A stretch of DNA of 64,000 nt from Streptomyces sp. R41 (lineage in GTDB: Bacteria; Actinomycetota; Actinomycetes; Streptomycetales; Streptomycetaceae): NCBI RefSeq assembly GCF_041053055.1, contig NZ_CP163443.1, positions 4,695,001 through 4,759,000 of the forward strand, read 5' to 3'. Below are positions 16,709 to 26,531 of this stretch, piece after piece; the stretch's first letter is position 1, and every line of letters begins with the position of its first letter. Both the position numbers and the translations under genes were made by a program. Under the pieces are notes generated by a model. That model worked only from the letters and a program-made list of their open reading frames with translations. It had not been told where the DNA came from and did no database searches.

Positions 16709-18277
16709 ATGAACGGTCTCGACTGGGCCGTCCTGGTCGCGTACTTCGGCGTCATGACCGCGATCGGTGTCTGGTCCCACAAGCGTGTGGACGATGTCAG
16801 CGACTTCTTCACCGCGGGCGGCAAGATGCCCTGGTGGCTGTCCGGCATCTCGCACCACATGTCGGGCTACAGCGCGGTGATGTTCACCGGGTACGCCGGC
16901 ATCGCGTACACCTACGGCATCACGTCGTACGTCACCTGGGCGCTGCCCATCGCCATCGGCGTCGCCATCGGCGCCAAGGCCTTCGCGCCCCGGCTCAACC
17001 GGCTGCGCTCACGGCTGCACGTCGCCTCGCCCCTCGAATATCTGAAGGACCGCTACAACGTGCCGACGCAGCAGGCTCTCGCCTGGTCCGGCATCCTGCT
17101 GAAGATCGTGGACGTCGGTGCGAAGTGGGCCGCGATCTCCACCCTGCTCACCGTGTTCACCGGCGTCACCCTCACCCAGGGCATCATCATCACCGGTGGC
17201 ATCACGGCCGTGTACTGCACGATCGGCGGCCTGTGGGCCGACGCGCTGACCGAACTCGGGCAGTTCGTCATCCAGTTGCTGGCCGGTGTCTCGATGCTGG
17301 TCATCGCGCTGAACAAGATCTCCGACCAGGGCGGCCTGTCCAAGGCCCTCGACTCGCCGAAGCTGGACGGTCACGCGGACGGTTTCGCGGGTCCGTATCT
17401 GACGGTGTTCTTCATCGCGTACCTGTTCATCAAGCTGTTCGAGTACAACGGCGGCATGTGGAACCAGGCCCAGCGCTACATGGCGACGGGCAGTGCCAAG
17501 CAGGCCACGCGCTCGGCGTTCCTGTCCGCCGGGCTGTGGTTCGTGTGGCCGGTGATCCTCTTCATCCCCATGTGGCTGTCGCCGCTCCTCGTCACGGCGA
17601 AGAAGCCGGACGGGTCGGACGCGTACGGCCTGATGACCGAACAGCTCCTCCCCCACGGTCTGTTGGGCCTGGTCGTCGTCGGGTTCTTCTCGCACACGAT
17701 GGCCATGTGCTCGTCCGACGCGAACGCGATCGCCGCCGTGTTCACCCGGGACGTGATGCCGGTGCTGTCGAGGGCCGCGCGGGCGTGGGACACGCGGGCC
17801 GGGCTGATCGCGGGCCGCGTCACCACCGTCGCCTTCCTCGGCTTCTCCATGGCGGTGGCCACGCAGGTCAACTCCCCCACCTTCAAGGACATCATCACGG
17901 TCGTCATCAAGTGGGTGGCGGGGCTGATGGGCCCGATCGCGATCCCGTTCATCCTCGGCCTGCTCCGACCGTTCCGTAAGTCCGGTCCGACGGCGGCGCT
18001 CACCAGCTGGGCCTGCGGTCTGCTCGCGTTCTTCTTCGTCAACTACAACCTGGACTTCTCCCAGCGCACAGACGTGAAGCTGGAGTACCAGGTCTCCCTC
18101 CCGATGGCCATCTCCCTCGTGCTGTACATCCTCATCGGCTTCCTGAAGCCCGAGGACACGCCTGAGAGGGACGCGATCATCGAGAAGATCAACACGGATG
18201 ACGACGGGGCGGCCGCCGCGGCCGTTCCCGCGCCGGCGGGGGCGCCGGACGGGGTGGCGACCCCGGTCAAGGACTGA
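16709..18277 (+). CDS. Sodium:solute symporter (SSS family)
   Basis: 522 aa, about 13 hydrophobic helices. It has the family segments DFFTAGGKMPWWLSGISHHMS in the second helix region and GGLWADALTELGQF in the sixth, the conserved stretch of sugar/sialic acid type members. The tail is short, Ala/Pro-rich and cytoplasmic. GGAGGGGG precedes ATG 16709. Uptake of a small organic solute with sodium is expected; the substrate is not predictable. It ends before a palindromic terminator shared with the convergent ADP-ribosylglycohydrolase gene. Confidence 0.92.
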   Translation: MNGLDWAVLVAYFGVMTAIGVWSHKRVDDVSDFFTAGGKMPWWLSGISHHMSGYSAVMFTGYAGIAYTYGITSYVTWALPIAIGVAIGAKAFAPRLNRLRSRLHVASPLEYLKDRYNVPTQQALAWSGILLKIVDVGAKWAAISTLLTVFTGVTLTQGIIITGGITAVYCTIGGLWADALTELGQFVIQLLAGVSMLVIALNKISDQGGLSKALDSPKLDGHADGFAGPYLTVFFIAYLFIKLFEYNGGMWNQAQRYMATGSAKQATRSAFLSAGLWFVWPVILFIPMWLSPLLVTAKKPDGSDAYGLMTEQLLPHGLLGLVVVGFFSHTMAMCSSDANAIAAVFTRDVMPVLSRAARAWDTRAGLIAGRVTTVAFLGFSMAVATQVNSPTFKDIITVVIKWVAGLMGPIAIPFILGLLRPFRKSGPTAALTSWACGLLAFFFVNYNLDFSQRTDVKLEYQVSLPMAISLVLYILIGFLKPEDTPERDAIIEKINTDDDGAAAAAVPAPAGAPDGVATPVKD

Positions 18278-18307
18278 GCGGCTGCCTTTCGGCCGCGGAC
18301 CGGTGGG

Positions 18308-18364
18308 GGCTTTTCGCGCAGTTCCCCGCGCCCCTGAAGGGGTGCGGGGAACGGGCGAAAAGCC
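18308..18364. terminator. Bidirectional terminator, palindromic element copy D
   Basis: GGCTTTTCGC and GCGAAAAGCC form outer arms around GTTCCCCGCGCCCC and its near-perfect complement. It sits between convergent genes. The A/T runs give a U tract for both directions. Confidence 0.8.
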
Positions 18365-18369
18365 TGCCC

Positions 18370-19485
18370 TCACCCCCGCGGATACCTGGCCAGCCACCCC
18401 GGGGACGACCCCCCGGGTCCATGCAACGCGGGCCCCTGCGTCATCTCCATCGCGAAGTCGTCCGCGAGAACCAGCATCGTGGGACGGCCCTCCAGCTCGG
18501 CCAGCCAGGCCGGTGGAAGGGCCGTCTCGCCGTGCAGGGCGCCCAGCAGCCCCCCGGTGAGGGCGCCCGCCACCCCCGAGGGCCCGCCCTGGTTCACCGC
18601 GAGACACAACCCGTGCCGGATGTCCTCGCCGACCAGCGCGCAGTACACCGCGACGGCCAGCAACCCCGCCGCCGTACCGTCCCCGACGAGCTCCTCGACC
18701 CGTCCCGGCGACGGCATCCCCTGCCGCACGGCGCCCAGGGCGTGCTGGAGCGCGTCGGTGACGGGCTCGTGCCCCGGCCGCGCGGCGAGCATCCCGAGGG
18801 CCCGCTGCACGGCCGCGTCGAGGCTCTCGCCGCGGGCCAGCGCGTGCACGATCACGGCGTATGCCCCCGCCGACAGATACGCCGTGGGGTGCCCGTGCGT
18901 CTGCGCGGCGCACTCGACGGCGAGCTGCACCACGAGCTGCGGCTCCCAGCCGACGAGCAGCCCGAAGGGCGCGGAGCGCGCGGCGGCCTCGGGCCCGAGC
19001 TCGCCGGGGTTCTTGGGCGCGTCCAGCGTGCCCATCGTCTCGTCGCCGAAGCCGAGCAGACAGGAGCGGGCCGGGTCGCGGCGGGCGTACAGCCACTCCT
19101 CGCGGGCCAGCCAGCCGTCGTCCTTGCGGCGCTCGTCGGGCCCCCAGTCGCTCTGGGTGGCCGCCCAGCGGCGGTAGGCCCGGTGCAGATCGGTAGGCGG
19201 ATGCCAGGCGCCGGTGTCACGGCGCACCTGGGCGCGGATCAGCCCGTCGACGCTGAACAGCGTGAGCTGGGTGAGGTGGGTGACGGCGCCGCGTCTGCCG
19301 TGTCCGAAGGCCAGGTCGGTGAGGCCCTCCGCGCCGTAGGCCTCCCGGATCTCCGCCAGGCCGAGCCCGTCGACCGGCGCGCCCAGGGCGTCGCCGACGG
19401 CCGCGCCCAGCAGCGTCCCACGCACCCTGCTCCGGAAGTCCTGCTGTTCGGCACGGCCCCAGACGGCACCGGCTGTCGCACCCAC
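18370..19485 (-). CDS. ADP-ribosylglycohydrolase family protein
   Basis: 371 aa. Family marks: LLGAAVGDALGAPVDGL near the N-terminus (with the metal-binding Asp region), AVYCALVGEDIRHGLCLAVN and GVAGALTGGLLGALHG in the C-terminal half. Enzymes of this family remove ADP-ribose from proteins or small molecules with Mg ions. GTG 19485 has GGGGAGG 5-7 nt upstream; the ATG at 19578 in frame would add 31 residues without a site. Directly upstream in the same direction is a large NTPase-TPR gene. Confidence 0.85.
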   Translation of the reverse strand: MGATAGAVWGRAEQQDFRSRVRGTLLGAAVGDALGAPVDGLGLAEIREAYGAEGLTDLAFGHGRRGAVTHLTQLTLFSVDGLIRAQVRRDTGAWHPPTDLHRAYRRWAATQSDWGPDERRKDDGWLAREEWLYARRDPARSCLLGFGDETMGTLDAPKNPGELGPEAAARSAPFGLLVGWEPQLVVQLAVECAAQTHGHPTAYLSAGAYAVIVHALARGESLDAAVQRALGMLAARPGHEPVTDALQHALGAVRQGMPSPGRVEELVGDGTAAGLLAVAVYCALVGEDIRHGLCLAVNQGGPSGVAGALTGGLLGALHGETALPPAWLAELEGRPTMLVLADDFAMEMTQGPALHGPGGSSPGWLARYPRG

Positions 19486-19619
19486 CGAGACCTCCCCAGG
19501 AACCGTCCGTACGTCCGACAGCTCAGCACTGTAATCGAACGGGAACGGCCGGTTCTGGGCCCGGAACGGTATGCGCAATGTGACCCACCAGATCCCGACA
19601 GATCACTTATTGACGTCGT

Positions 19620-22600
19620 TCAGTCACCTCTTCCGGTCACACCTCCTTCCGTCCCGTGTCCCTCCGCGTAGCGCGCCCGGATGGCGTCCCGTGCCTCCCT
19701 CACGCGTTCCAGCCGGGGCGCGAGGCTGCCCCGGTCCGTGCCGGGACTCTCCATGAGCTCGCCGAGCAGATCGGCCAGCCAGGCCATGTCGACCCACTCG
19801 CGGGGCTCGGAGAGCAGCCGGGTGAGCCGGTCGTCGAGGGCGGGCCAGTCCGCCAGGCCCGCGTCGATCACGGCGTACAGGAAGTCGGAGACGCCGCTGG
19901 TCGGCTCCCAGCCGGAGGCCGGCTCGGCGGCCGCCTGCCACAGCGGCCGGGCGGCGGCCGCCCCCTCGTCGCCGCCGACCGTCATCGCGAGACAGAACGT
20001 GCCGCCCGCCGTGTGCCGCGCGCGCATCCGCTCGGCCGTGCGCCGCGCCTTCGCCCACTCCCCGGACTTGCGCTCCGCGCGCGCCAGCTCCTCGAGCCCA
20101 GCAGGCTCCTGGAGGCCGTGTGCGAAGGCGGCGGTCAGCGCGTCCTTCGCCTCCGCGGCGCGGCCGCACAGCAGATGGAGCCGGGCGAGCGTGTGGTGCG
20201 CCCAGGCCAGGTCGTCGGCCTCGTCCCACCTGCCGACGTACTGCTCCAGACCGGCCAGAGCGTCCTCCGGACGGCCCACCGCCAGCAGGGTGATGATCCG
20301 CCGCATCCGGTACCAGCTCCCGTCCGGGTCGAGGGCGACGGCCCGGTTCAGGTCGGCCAACGCCTCGTGGAACAGGCGCAGTTCGTGCAGGACGGCGCCC
20401 CGGCAGCCGTTCGTCCACGCGTTGTCCGGGTCGAGTTCGAGCGCCCGGTCCAGGTCGGTGCGGGCTTCCTCGAAGCGGCCGAGACAGCGCAACGCCTCAC
20501 CCCGGTTCCACAGCACCCACGCGTTGTCGGGCCACAGCTCCGCGGCCCGCTCGGCATCGGCGTACGACCGCTCGTGGGCGACGAGCCGGCGGTGCACCGC
20601 GGACCGCTGGACGAGCGCCCAGGCGTAGGAGGGGTAGAGCTCCAGGGCGCGGTCCAGATCCGCGAGCGCCTCCTCGTGGCGGCCGAGCCTGGTGCGGGAG
20701 ACACCTCGGCTCGCGTACGCCGACGCGTACGCGTCGTTGAGCGCGAGCGCCCGGTCGTAGTCGACGAGAGCCTCCTCGTCGCGGCCCGCCACCCGCAGCG
20801 CGTCGCCCCGCTCGCAGGCCACCCAGGCGAGGTCCGGGGCCAGCTCGACCGCCGTGTGCAGATCGGCGAGTTGCTCGTCGTGCTGCCCGAGGGAACGCCG
20901 CACCCGGGCGCGCCGCACGAGCGCCCAGATGTGCTCCGGGTCGAGTTCGAGCGCCCGGTCGAGGTCGGCGAGGGCGGCGGCGGGGCGGCCCATGCTGTGC
21001 CGGGTGACACCCCGGGAGGCCCAGGCACCCGCGAGTTCGGGGTCGATCGCGACGGCGCGGTCCAGGTCGTCGTCGGCCTGCTCGTAGTGGCCCGCGATCC
21101 GGTGGTAGTCACCGCGGACGAACAGGATCCGCGCCTTGCCCGGCCTGAGCGCGTCCGCGCGGTCCAGATCGGCGATGGCGCCCTCGTAGTCGCGCTGTTC
21201 GGCGCGCGTGACACCGCGCCCGTAGTACGCCCGCTCCAGTTCCGGATCGAGGGCGAGGGCCGCCTCGTACTCGGCGAGCGCCCGCTCGAAGTCGCGGTCC
21301 ACACGGTGGCCGAGCCCGCGCAGCATCCGGGCGACGGCCTGTCCGCGCGCGTCGAGGCCGCCCCGGTTCAGCAGCAGCCCGAGCGTCTCGTGGTTGCCGT
21401 CCTCCAACTCCTCCAGCAGGTCGCGTCCCCACTTCTCCACGGTCACCGCGTCCGCGTCCACGCCCGCCTCGACGAGCACCCGCGCCCACCGCCGGGCCAC
21501 GGCATCGCCCTCGCCGCAGGCGTCGACGACATCACGCAGGACGACCGGCAGCGCGCTCCGCGCCCCCGCGCACAGCAAGTGGTACGCCTCCGCGAGCCGC
21601 AGCTCGCGCCACCCCTCGTCGCCCCACAACTCGTCCTCGGCCAGACCCGCTTCGGCCTCGCTCCGCCACCCGGCGAAGGTCTCCGCGAGGCGGGAGTGCC
21701 GTTCGGACCAGCCGCGTGGGGAGCGCCTGCGTTGCAGGCGCAGCATCGGGGCGCGTACGACGTCGTGGTACTGGAGGCGGTCACCGCGGTCGCTGACGAA
21801 GGGGAGCCCGCGCAGCCAGGCGAACAGGGCGTCGGCCTCGGCGTCCGGGCAGTCCACGGCGGCCCGGAAGACGTCCGCGTCCAGGCGGCGGGGCAGGGCG
21901 CAGGCCAGCGCGGCGGACCGGCGTACCGGGTCCCGCTCCCACTTGAGGAAGCGTTCCACGGCCGTCGCGCTCGGGTCGCCGACGTCGTCGGGGTCGCCGG
22001 GCCGGGACTCGGCGAGCGTCGACACGAGGACGGGGAGGCCGCCGGTGAGCCGCAGCACCTCCTCGACGACCGGCTCCGCCACCACGCCCTTGTCGGCGAG
22101 CAGCCCCCGCGCCTCGGCCTCCGTGAAGGGCTCCAGGGGCACGTCCGTCACGAAGTCCGCGAAGCCGCCCCAGCGGGCGGTGTCGAAGGGCCGCTGCCCG
22201 GCCGTGACGACCACGACGTTCGCGGGCAGCGCGCCGTGCCGGTCGGTCGTCATCACCTCGTGCAGCCAGCCGTCCAGGAAGGGGCCGGTCCGCTCGTACG
22301 TGTCGAAGAACAACACGAGCCAGGGGGCGTCGTCGGCGGCCTTCGCCAGCTCGCCGAGCAGCACCGGCGTGAGTACGCGCTCGGGCGACAGGACGAGCTG
22401 GACGTCGTCCTGGTTGCGGAATCGGGCGCTGAGCCCGGCACGTAACCGGTCCGCGCCGTACGCGAGTTGGGCCGCGTCGAGGGCCCCCGCGAACGGGCCG
22501 ACGACAGGCACCAGGCCCAGCCCGACCAGACTGGCCCGGGCGGCGGTCATGCTCGCCGGCGACGGCTGCGGCTCCAGCGTCTCCACGACCGTCGACTCCG

Positions 22601-22958
22601 CCTCGTGGCGCCGCTCCCGATGCGCGGCCAGCAGCCGGTCCAGCTCCTTGAACCGGAGCCCCCGCCGGGCGAACTGCGCGCTGACAGCCGCCATCGCTTC
22701 GGGCACGCTGCCGACGCCTTCGTCGACGTACGCGGTGAGCGCCCCGCGTTCCTGCGCGACCTGCTCCAACTCCCTTACGAGGAAGGTCTTTCCGACCCCG
22801 GCGTTGCCGTGCACATGGAACAGGAACCGGTGCCGCTCGTCCTCGGGCCGGAGGTCGAAGTTCGCGCGGAACGCGGCCCGTTCCGCGCCCCGGCCCACGA
22901 ACCCGGCACGTCTGCGCTGCCGGATCAGCTCCTGCATCGACAGCCGCGCCTGTGCCAC
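19620..22958 (-). CDS. STAND-like NTPase with C-terminal TPR array
   Basis: 1112 aa. Walker A GNAGVGKT at residues 51-58, a Walker B-like strand PWLVLFFDTYE near residue 220, then a long helical region, then about ten 34-residue TPR units between about 560 and 900 (repeated A-x-ADLDRALELDP pattern). Nucleotide-binding plus TPR is the plan of signal-transducing STAND proteins; no effector (nuclease, protease, HTH) is fused at the N-terminus. Start GTG 22958, or an ATG 7 codons later. The ADP-ribosylglycohydrolase gene follows in the same direction, 134 nt away, with no terminator between them. Confidence 0.85.
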   Translation of the reverse strand: MAQARLSMQELIRQRRRAGFVGRGAERAAFRANFDLRPEDERHRFLFHVHGNAGVGKTFLVRELEQVAQERGALTAYVDEGVGSVPEAMAAVSAQFARRGLRFKELDRLLAAHRERRHEAESTVVETLEPQPSPASMTAARASLVGLGLVPVVGPFAGALDAAQLAYGADRLRAGLSARFRNQDDVQLVLSPERVLTPVLLGELAKAADDAPWLVLFFDTYERTGPFLDGWLHEVMTTDRHGALPANVVVVTAGQRPFDTARWGGFADFVTDVPLEPFTEAEARGLLADKGVVAEPVVEEVLRLTGGLPVLVSTLAESRPGDPDDVGDPSATAVERFLKWERDPVRRSAALACALPRRLDADVFRAAVDCPDAEADALFAWLRGLPFVSDRGDRLQYHDVVRAPMLRLQRRRSPRGWSERHSRLAETFAGWRSEAEAGLAEDELWGDEGWRELRLAEAYHLLCAGARSALPVVLRDVVDACGEGDAVARRWARVLVEAGVDADAVTVEKWGRDLLEELEDGNHETLGLLLNRGGLDARGQAVARMLRGLGHRVDRDFERALAEYEAALALDPELERAYYGRGVTRAEQRDYEGAIADLDRADALRPGKARILFVRGDYHRIAGHYEQADDDLDRAVAIDPELAGAWASRGVTRHSMGRPAAALADLDRALELDPEHIWALVRRARVRRSLGQHDEQLADLHTAVELAPDLAWVACERGDALRVAGRDEEALVDYDRALALNDAYASAYASRGVSRTRLGRHEEALADLDRALELYPSYAWALVQRSAVHRRLVAHERSYADAERAAELWPDNAWVLWNRGEALRCLGRFEEARTDLDRALELDPDNAWTNGCRGAVLHELRLFHEALADLNRAVALDPDGSWYRMRRIITLLAVGRPEDALAGLEQYVGRWDEADDLAWAHHTLARLHLLCGRAAEAKDALTAAFAHGLQEPAGLEELARAERKSGEWAKARRTAERMRARHTAGGTFCLAMTVGGDEGAAAARPLWQAAAEPASGWEPTSGVSDFLYAVIDAGLADWPALDDRLTRLLSEPREWVDMAWLADLLGELMESPGTDRGSLAPRLERVREARDAIRARYAEGHGTEGGVTGRGD

Positions 22959-23056
22959 TCGTACGTCCCCTCGTCCGCCCGCCTCAGACCTCGCGCGTCT
23001 TCATTCTGGCCGAATGTGCGTGGGCTGTACCGGACAGCACGGGGAAAGAGACCGGC

Positions 23057-23560
23057 ATGGCCACCCCCACCTCACGCACCCTCCCCCTCACCGCCACCCT
23101 CCTCACCGGCACCGTCGCCCTCTACATCGCCCTCGTCGCCTTCGGGAACATCACGGACTTCGGCACCAACCAGCAGTTCGTGCGGCATGTCCTCGCGATG
23201 GACACCACCTTCAAGGACGACGACCTGATGTGGCGGGCCGTCACGAGCAAGGGCCTTCAGGACGCGGCCTACATCGCCATCATCGCCTGGGAGGCCATCG
23301 CCGCCCTCGTCCTCGTCTACGGGACCTGGCTCTGGGCCCGTCGCGACCACCCCCGCGCCCGGCGGATCTCCACTTACGGTCTGCTGATGGTCATGCTGCT
23401 GTTCGGCGCCGGGTTCATCGCCATCGGCGGTGAGTGGTTCTCGATGTGGCAGTCGCAGGACTGGAACGGGCTGGAGGCGGCGACCCGGGTGTTCCTGCTG
23501 AGCGGGGTCGTGCTGCTGGTCGTCCACCTGCCGTTCGGACAGACCGGATCCGCTGCTTGA
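23057..23560 (+). CDS. DUF2165 small membrane protein
   Basis: 167 aa with four transmembrane helices (LLTGTVALYIALVAFGNI, AYIAIIAWEAIAALVLVYG, YGLLMVMLLFGAGFIAIGGEW and VFLLSGVVLLVVHLPF). Family pattern GNITDFGTNQQFVRHVLAMD between helices 1 and 2. Function unknown for the family. Start ATG 23057; the upstream site is weak. Divergent from the NTPase-TPR gene and convergent with fbiC. Confidence 0.85.
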   Translation: MATPTSRTLPLTATLLTGTVALYIALVAFGNITDFGTNQQFVRHVLAMDTTFKDDDLMWRAVTSKGLQDAAYIAIIAWEAIAALVLVYGTWLWARRDHPRARRISTYGLLMVMLLFGAGFIAIGGEWFSMWQSQDWNGLEAATRVFLLSGVVLLVVHLPFGQTGSAA

Positions 23561-23588
23561 CCAGGGCCGCCCTCGTGCCCGCCGTTCC

Positions 23589-26174
23589 TCACTCGAGCAC
23601 CGGCAGCAACTCCGGCAGATGGCCGTCCGAAGCCGCGGCCGCCCGCTGCCGCTCCTGCGGCACTTCCCCGTACAACGTCGTCCGCGGCTTCGCCGGGCGT
23701 CCCGCCGCCTCGGCCACCGCGATCAGGTCCTTGACGGACTTGTAGGAGCCGTACGACGAGCCCGCCATGCGGGAGATGGTCTCCTCCATGAGGGTGCCGC
23801 CCAGGTCGTTCGCGCCCGAGCGGAGCATCTCCGCCGCGCCTTCGCTCCCCAACTTCACCCAGCTGGTCTGGATGTTGGGGATGTGCGGGTGCAGCAGAAG
23901 GCGGGCCATCGCCACGACCGCGCGGTTGTCGCGGGTCGTCGGGCCCGGGCGCGCGATGCCGGCCAGGTAGACCGGGGCGTTGGTGTGGATGAAGGGGAGG
24001 GTCACGAACTCGGTGAAGCCGCCGGTCTGTTGCTGGATGCGGGAGAGCGTGCGGAAGTGGCCGAGCCAGTGGCGGGGCTGGTCCACATGCCCGTACATCA
24101 TGGTGGAGGAGGAGCGGATGCCCAGTTCGTGGGCGGTCGTGACGACCTCGATCCACGTGGCCGCGGGCAGCTTGCCCTTCGTCAGGACCCAGCGCACCTC
24201 GTCGTCGAGGATCTCCGCCGCCGTGCCCGGGATCGTGTCCAGGCCGGCCTCCTTCGCGGCGGTCAGCCACTCGCGGATCGACAGGCCGGTGCGGGTCGCG
24301 CCGTTCACCACCTCCATCGGGGAGAAGGCGTGCACGTGCATGCCGGGAACCCTGGATTTCACCGCCTTCGCGATGTCGAAGTAGGCGGTGCCGGGCAGGT
24401 CGGGGTGGATGCCGCCCTGCATGCAGACCTCGACCGCGCCGACGTCCCAGGCCTGGGCGGCACGGTCCGCCACCTGCTCAAGCGACAGCGTGTAGGCGTC
24501 CGCGTCCGTGCGGCGCTGGGCGAAGGCGCAGAAACGGCAGCCGGTGTAGCAGACGTTCGTGAAGTTGATGTTCCTCGTGACGATGTACGTGACGTCGTCG
24601 CCGACCGCCGACTTGCGGACGTCGTCCGCGATCCGGCAGAGCGCGTCGAGCGCCGGGCCGTCGGCGTGCAGCAGCGCGAGCGCCTCGTCGTCGGTCAGCC
24701 GCGTGGGGTCGTCGGCGGCCGTCGCGAGCGCCGCGCGTACGTCCGTGTCGATGCGGGAGGGCACCATCCCGGGCGCCGCGGCCTCGCGGAGCGCCTCCCA
24801 GTCGCCGTAGACGGCGTCGAAGTCCTCCCGGCGGTCGCCGGTGCGGCCCTCGGTGTCGATCGACACGTGCAGGTCGGTGCGGCCGGAGGAGGTGAAGGCC
24901 TCCTCCGGCTCCTGCCAGGGGTGCCCCTCGACCACCGCGTCCTCGCGGGCGAGGCCCGTCTCGGGGTCCGCCAGCGCGCGCACGTGCGGCAGCAGCCGCG
25001 GGTCCAGCCAGGGCTCGCCGCGCTGCACGAACTCGGGGTAGACGCAGAGCCGTTCGCGCAGTTCGAAGCCCGCGGCGGCCGACTCCGAGGTGAGCAGCTC
25101 GATCTGCGGCCAGGGCCGCTCCGGGTTCACGTGGTCGATGGTCAGCGGCGAGACCCCGCCCCAGTCGTCGATGCCCGCGCCGATGAGCCGCCCGTACTCA
25201 CTGTCGACCAGGTTCGGCGGCGCCTGGAGGCAGGCCGCCGGGCCCATGATGTGCCGCGCCACCGCGACCGTGGCCACCAGCTCGTCCAGCTCCGCGTCCG
25301 GCATCCCGCGCATCGCGGTGTCCGGCTTGGCGCGGAAGTTCTGGATGATGAGTTCCTGGATGCCGTGGTACGACCGCGACACGCGGCGGAGCGCGAAGAG
25401 GGACTCGGCGCGCTCCTCGTACGTCTCGCCGATCCCGATCAGCAGGCCGCTGGTGAACGGGACGGAGGAACGGCCCGCGTCCTCGAGAACCCGCAGCCGT
25501 ACAGCGGGCTCCTTGTCGGGCGACCCGTAGTGCGGCCCGCCCGGCTCGGACCACAACCGGGTGGCCGTGGTCTCCAGCATCATGCCCATGCTCGGCGCGA
25601 CGGGCTTGAGCCGCTGGAAGTCGGTCCACGACATCACGCCGGGGTTGAGGTGAGGAAGCAGCCCCGTCTCCTCCAGGATGCGGATGGAGATGGCCCGTAC
25701 GTAAGCGATCGTGTCGTCGTACCCGTGCGCGTCCAGCCACTCGCGGGCTTCGGGCCAGCGGTCCTCGGGCTTGTCGCCGAGGGTGATCAGAGCTTCCTTG
25801 CAGCCGAGTTCGGACCCCCGGCGGGCGATGTCGAGGACTTCGTCGGGGGACATGAACATCCCGTGGCCCGCCCGGCGCAGCTTGCCGGGGACCGTGACGA
25901 AGGTGCAGTAGTGGCACTTGTCCCGGCAGAGCCGGGTCAGCGGGATGAAGACGCTCTTCGAGTACGTGATGACGCCGGCGCGGCCCGCCGCCTCGAGTCC
26001 CGCGTCCCGCACCCGGGCGGCGGACGCGGCGAGGTCGTCGAGGTCCGCGCCGCGCGCCTGCAACAGCACCGCCGCCTCGGTGACGTCGAGCGCGACGCCG
26101 TCCCGCGCACGCTTGAGCGCGCGTCGCATGGAGTTCGCCGTCGGCCCGGTTCCGGGAGTCGCGGAAGTCGTCAT
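23589..26174 (-). CDS. fbiC: Bifunctional FO synthase (CofG/CofH fusion)
   Basis: 861 aa with two radical-SAM domains: CxxxCxxC at Cys83/87/90 (CRDKCHYC) in the CofG-like half and Cys542/546/549 (CYTGCRFC) in the CofH-like half. It joins tyrosine and a ribityl-pyrimidine to make FO, the deazaflavin core of cofactor F420. GAAGG lies almost on top of ATG 26174, so initiation may be leaderless. The window has several presumed F420 users (LLM proteins at 36284 and 38295, DDN-fold proteins at 32512 and 59044), though they are not in this transcript. Confidence 0.97.
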   Translation of the reverse strand: MTTSATPGTGPTANSMRRALKRARDGVALDVTEAAVLLQARGADLDDLAASAARVRDAGLEAAGRAGVITYSKSVFIPLTRLCRDKCHYCTFVTVPGKLRRAGHGMFMSPDEVLDIARRGSELGCKEALITLGDKPEDRWPEAREWLDAHGYDDTIAYVRAISIRILEETGLLPHLNPGVMSWTDFQRLKPVAPSMGMMLETTATRLWSEPGGPHYGSPDKEPAVRLRVLEDAGRSSVPFTSGLLIGIGETYEERAESLFALRRVSRSYHGIQELIIQNFRAKPDTAMRGMPDAELDELVATVAVARHIMGPAACLQAPPNLVDSEYGRLIGAGIDDWGGVSPLTIDHVNPERPWPQIELLTSESAAAGFELRERLCVYPEFVQRGEPWLDPRLLPHVRALADPETGLAREDAVVEGHPWQEPEEAFTSSGRTDLHVSIDTEGRTGDRREDFDAVYGDWEALREAAAPGMVPSRIDTDVRAALATAADDPTRLTDDEALALLHADGPALDALCRIADDVRKSAVGDDVTYIVTRNINFTNVCYTGCRFCAFAQRRTDADAYTLSLEQVADRAAQAWDVGAVEVCMQGGIHPDLPGTAYFDIAKAVKSRVPGMHVHAFSPMEVVNGATRTGLSIREWLTAAKEAGLDTIPGTAAEILDDEVRWVLTKGKLPAATWIEVVTTAHELGIRSSSTMMYGHVDQPRHWLGHFRTLSRIQQQTGGFTEFVTLPFIHTNAPVYLAGIARPGPTTRDNRAVVAMARLLLHPHIPNIQTSWVKLGSEGAAEMLRSGANDLGGTLMEETISRMAGSSYGSYKSVKDLIAVAEAAGRPAKPRTTLYGEVPQERQRAAAASDGHLPELLPVLE

Positions 26175-26360
26175 CCTTCGAGCATACGATCGCGTTGATC
26201 AGGCGTTCCAAGGCGTGGTCGTATTCCTCGCACCCGGCGGATCGTTACACAGTGGTACTGGTACCGGGTGAGCCGGTCCGGCAGCGCGTCGCGGCGGGGA
26301 GGAGCAGTCGGGCCTCCGCACAAGGCACAAACCGCAGCCGCGGGTTCAGCGTGAGCCGCG

Positions 26361-26432
26361 GCCGCCGGTCCCGTGCAAGCCGCCGGTCCCGTGCAAGCCG
26401 CCGGTTCCGCGCAAGCCGCCGATTCCCTTCCC
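26361..26432. repeat. 18-bp tandem repeat, four units
   Basis: GCCGCCGGTCCCGTGCAA occurs twice exactly (26361, 26379), once with two changes (26397) and once more diverged (26415). It lies in the 357-nt gap between fbiC and the PHP hydrolase gene, in what should be promoter or leader DNA. Confidence 0.7.
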
Positions 26433-26531
26433 GTGCACCGGCGTTCACGGCCGAATACCAGGGTTGTACGTGTCACATCCTCCCCCGACCATGTCATGTC
26501 ACTGTCACGCTCAACACCTGGGAGCAGCAGC

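Noticed and set aside
23619..26198. 859-codon open frame opposite fbiC
   Set aside because: fbiC has both radical-SAM motifs; the opposite frame has none and shows shadow composition.
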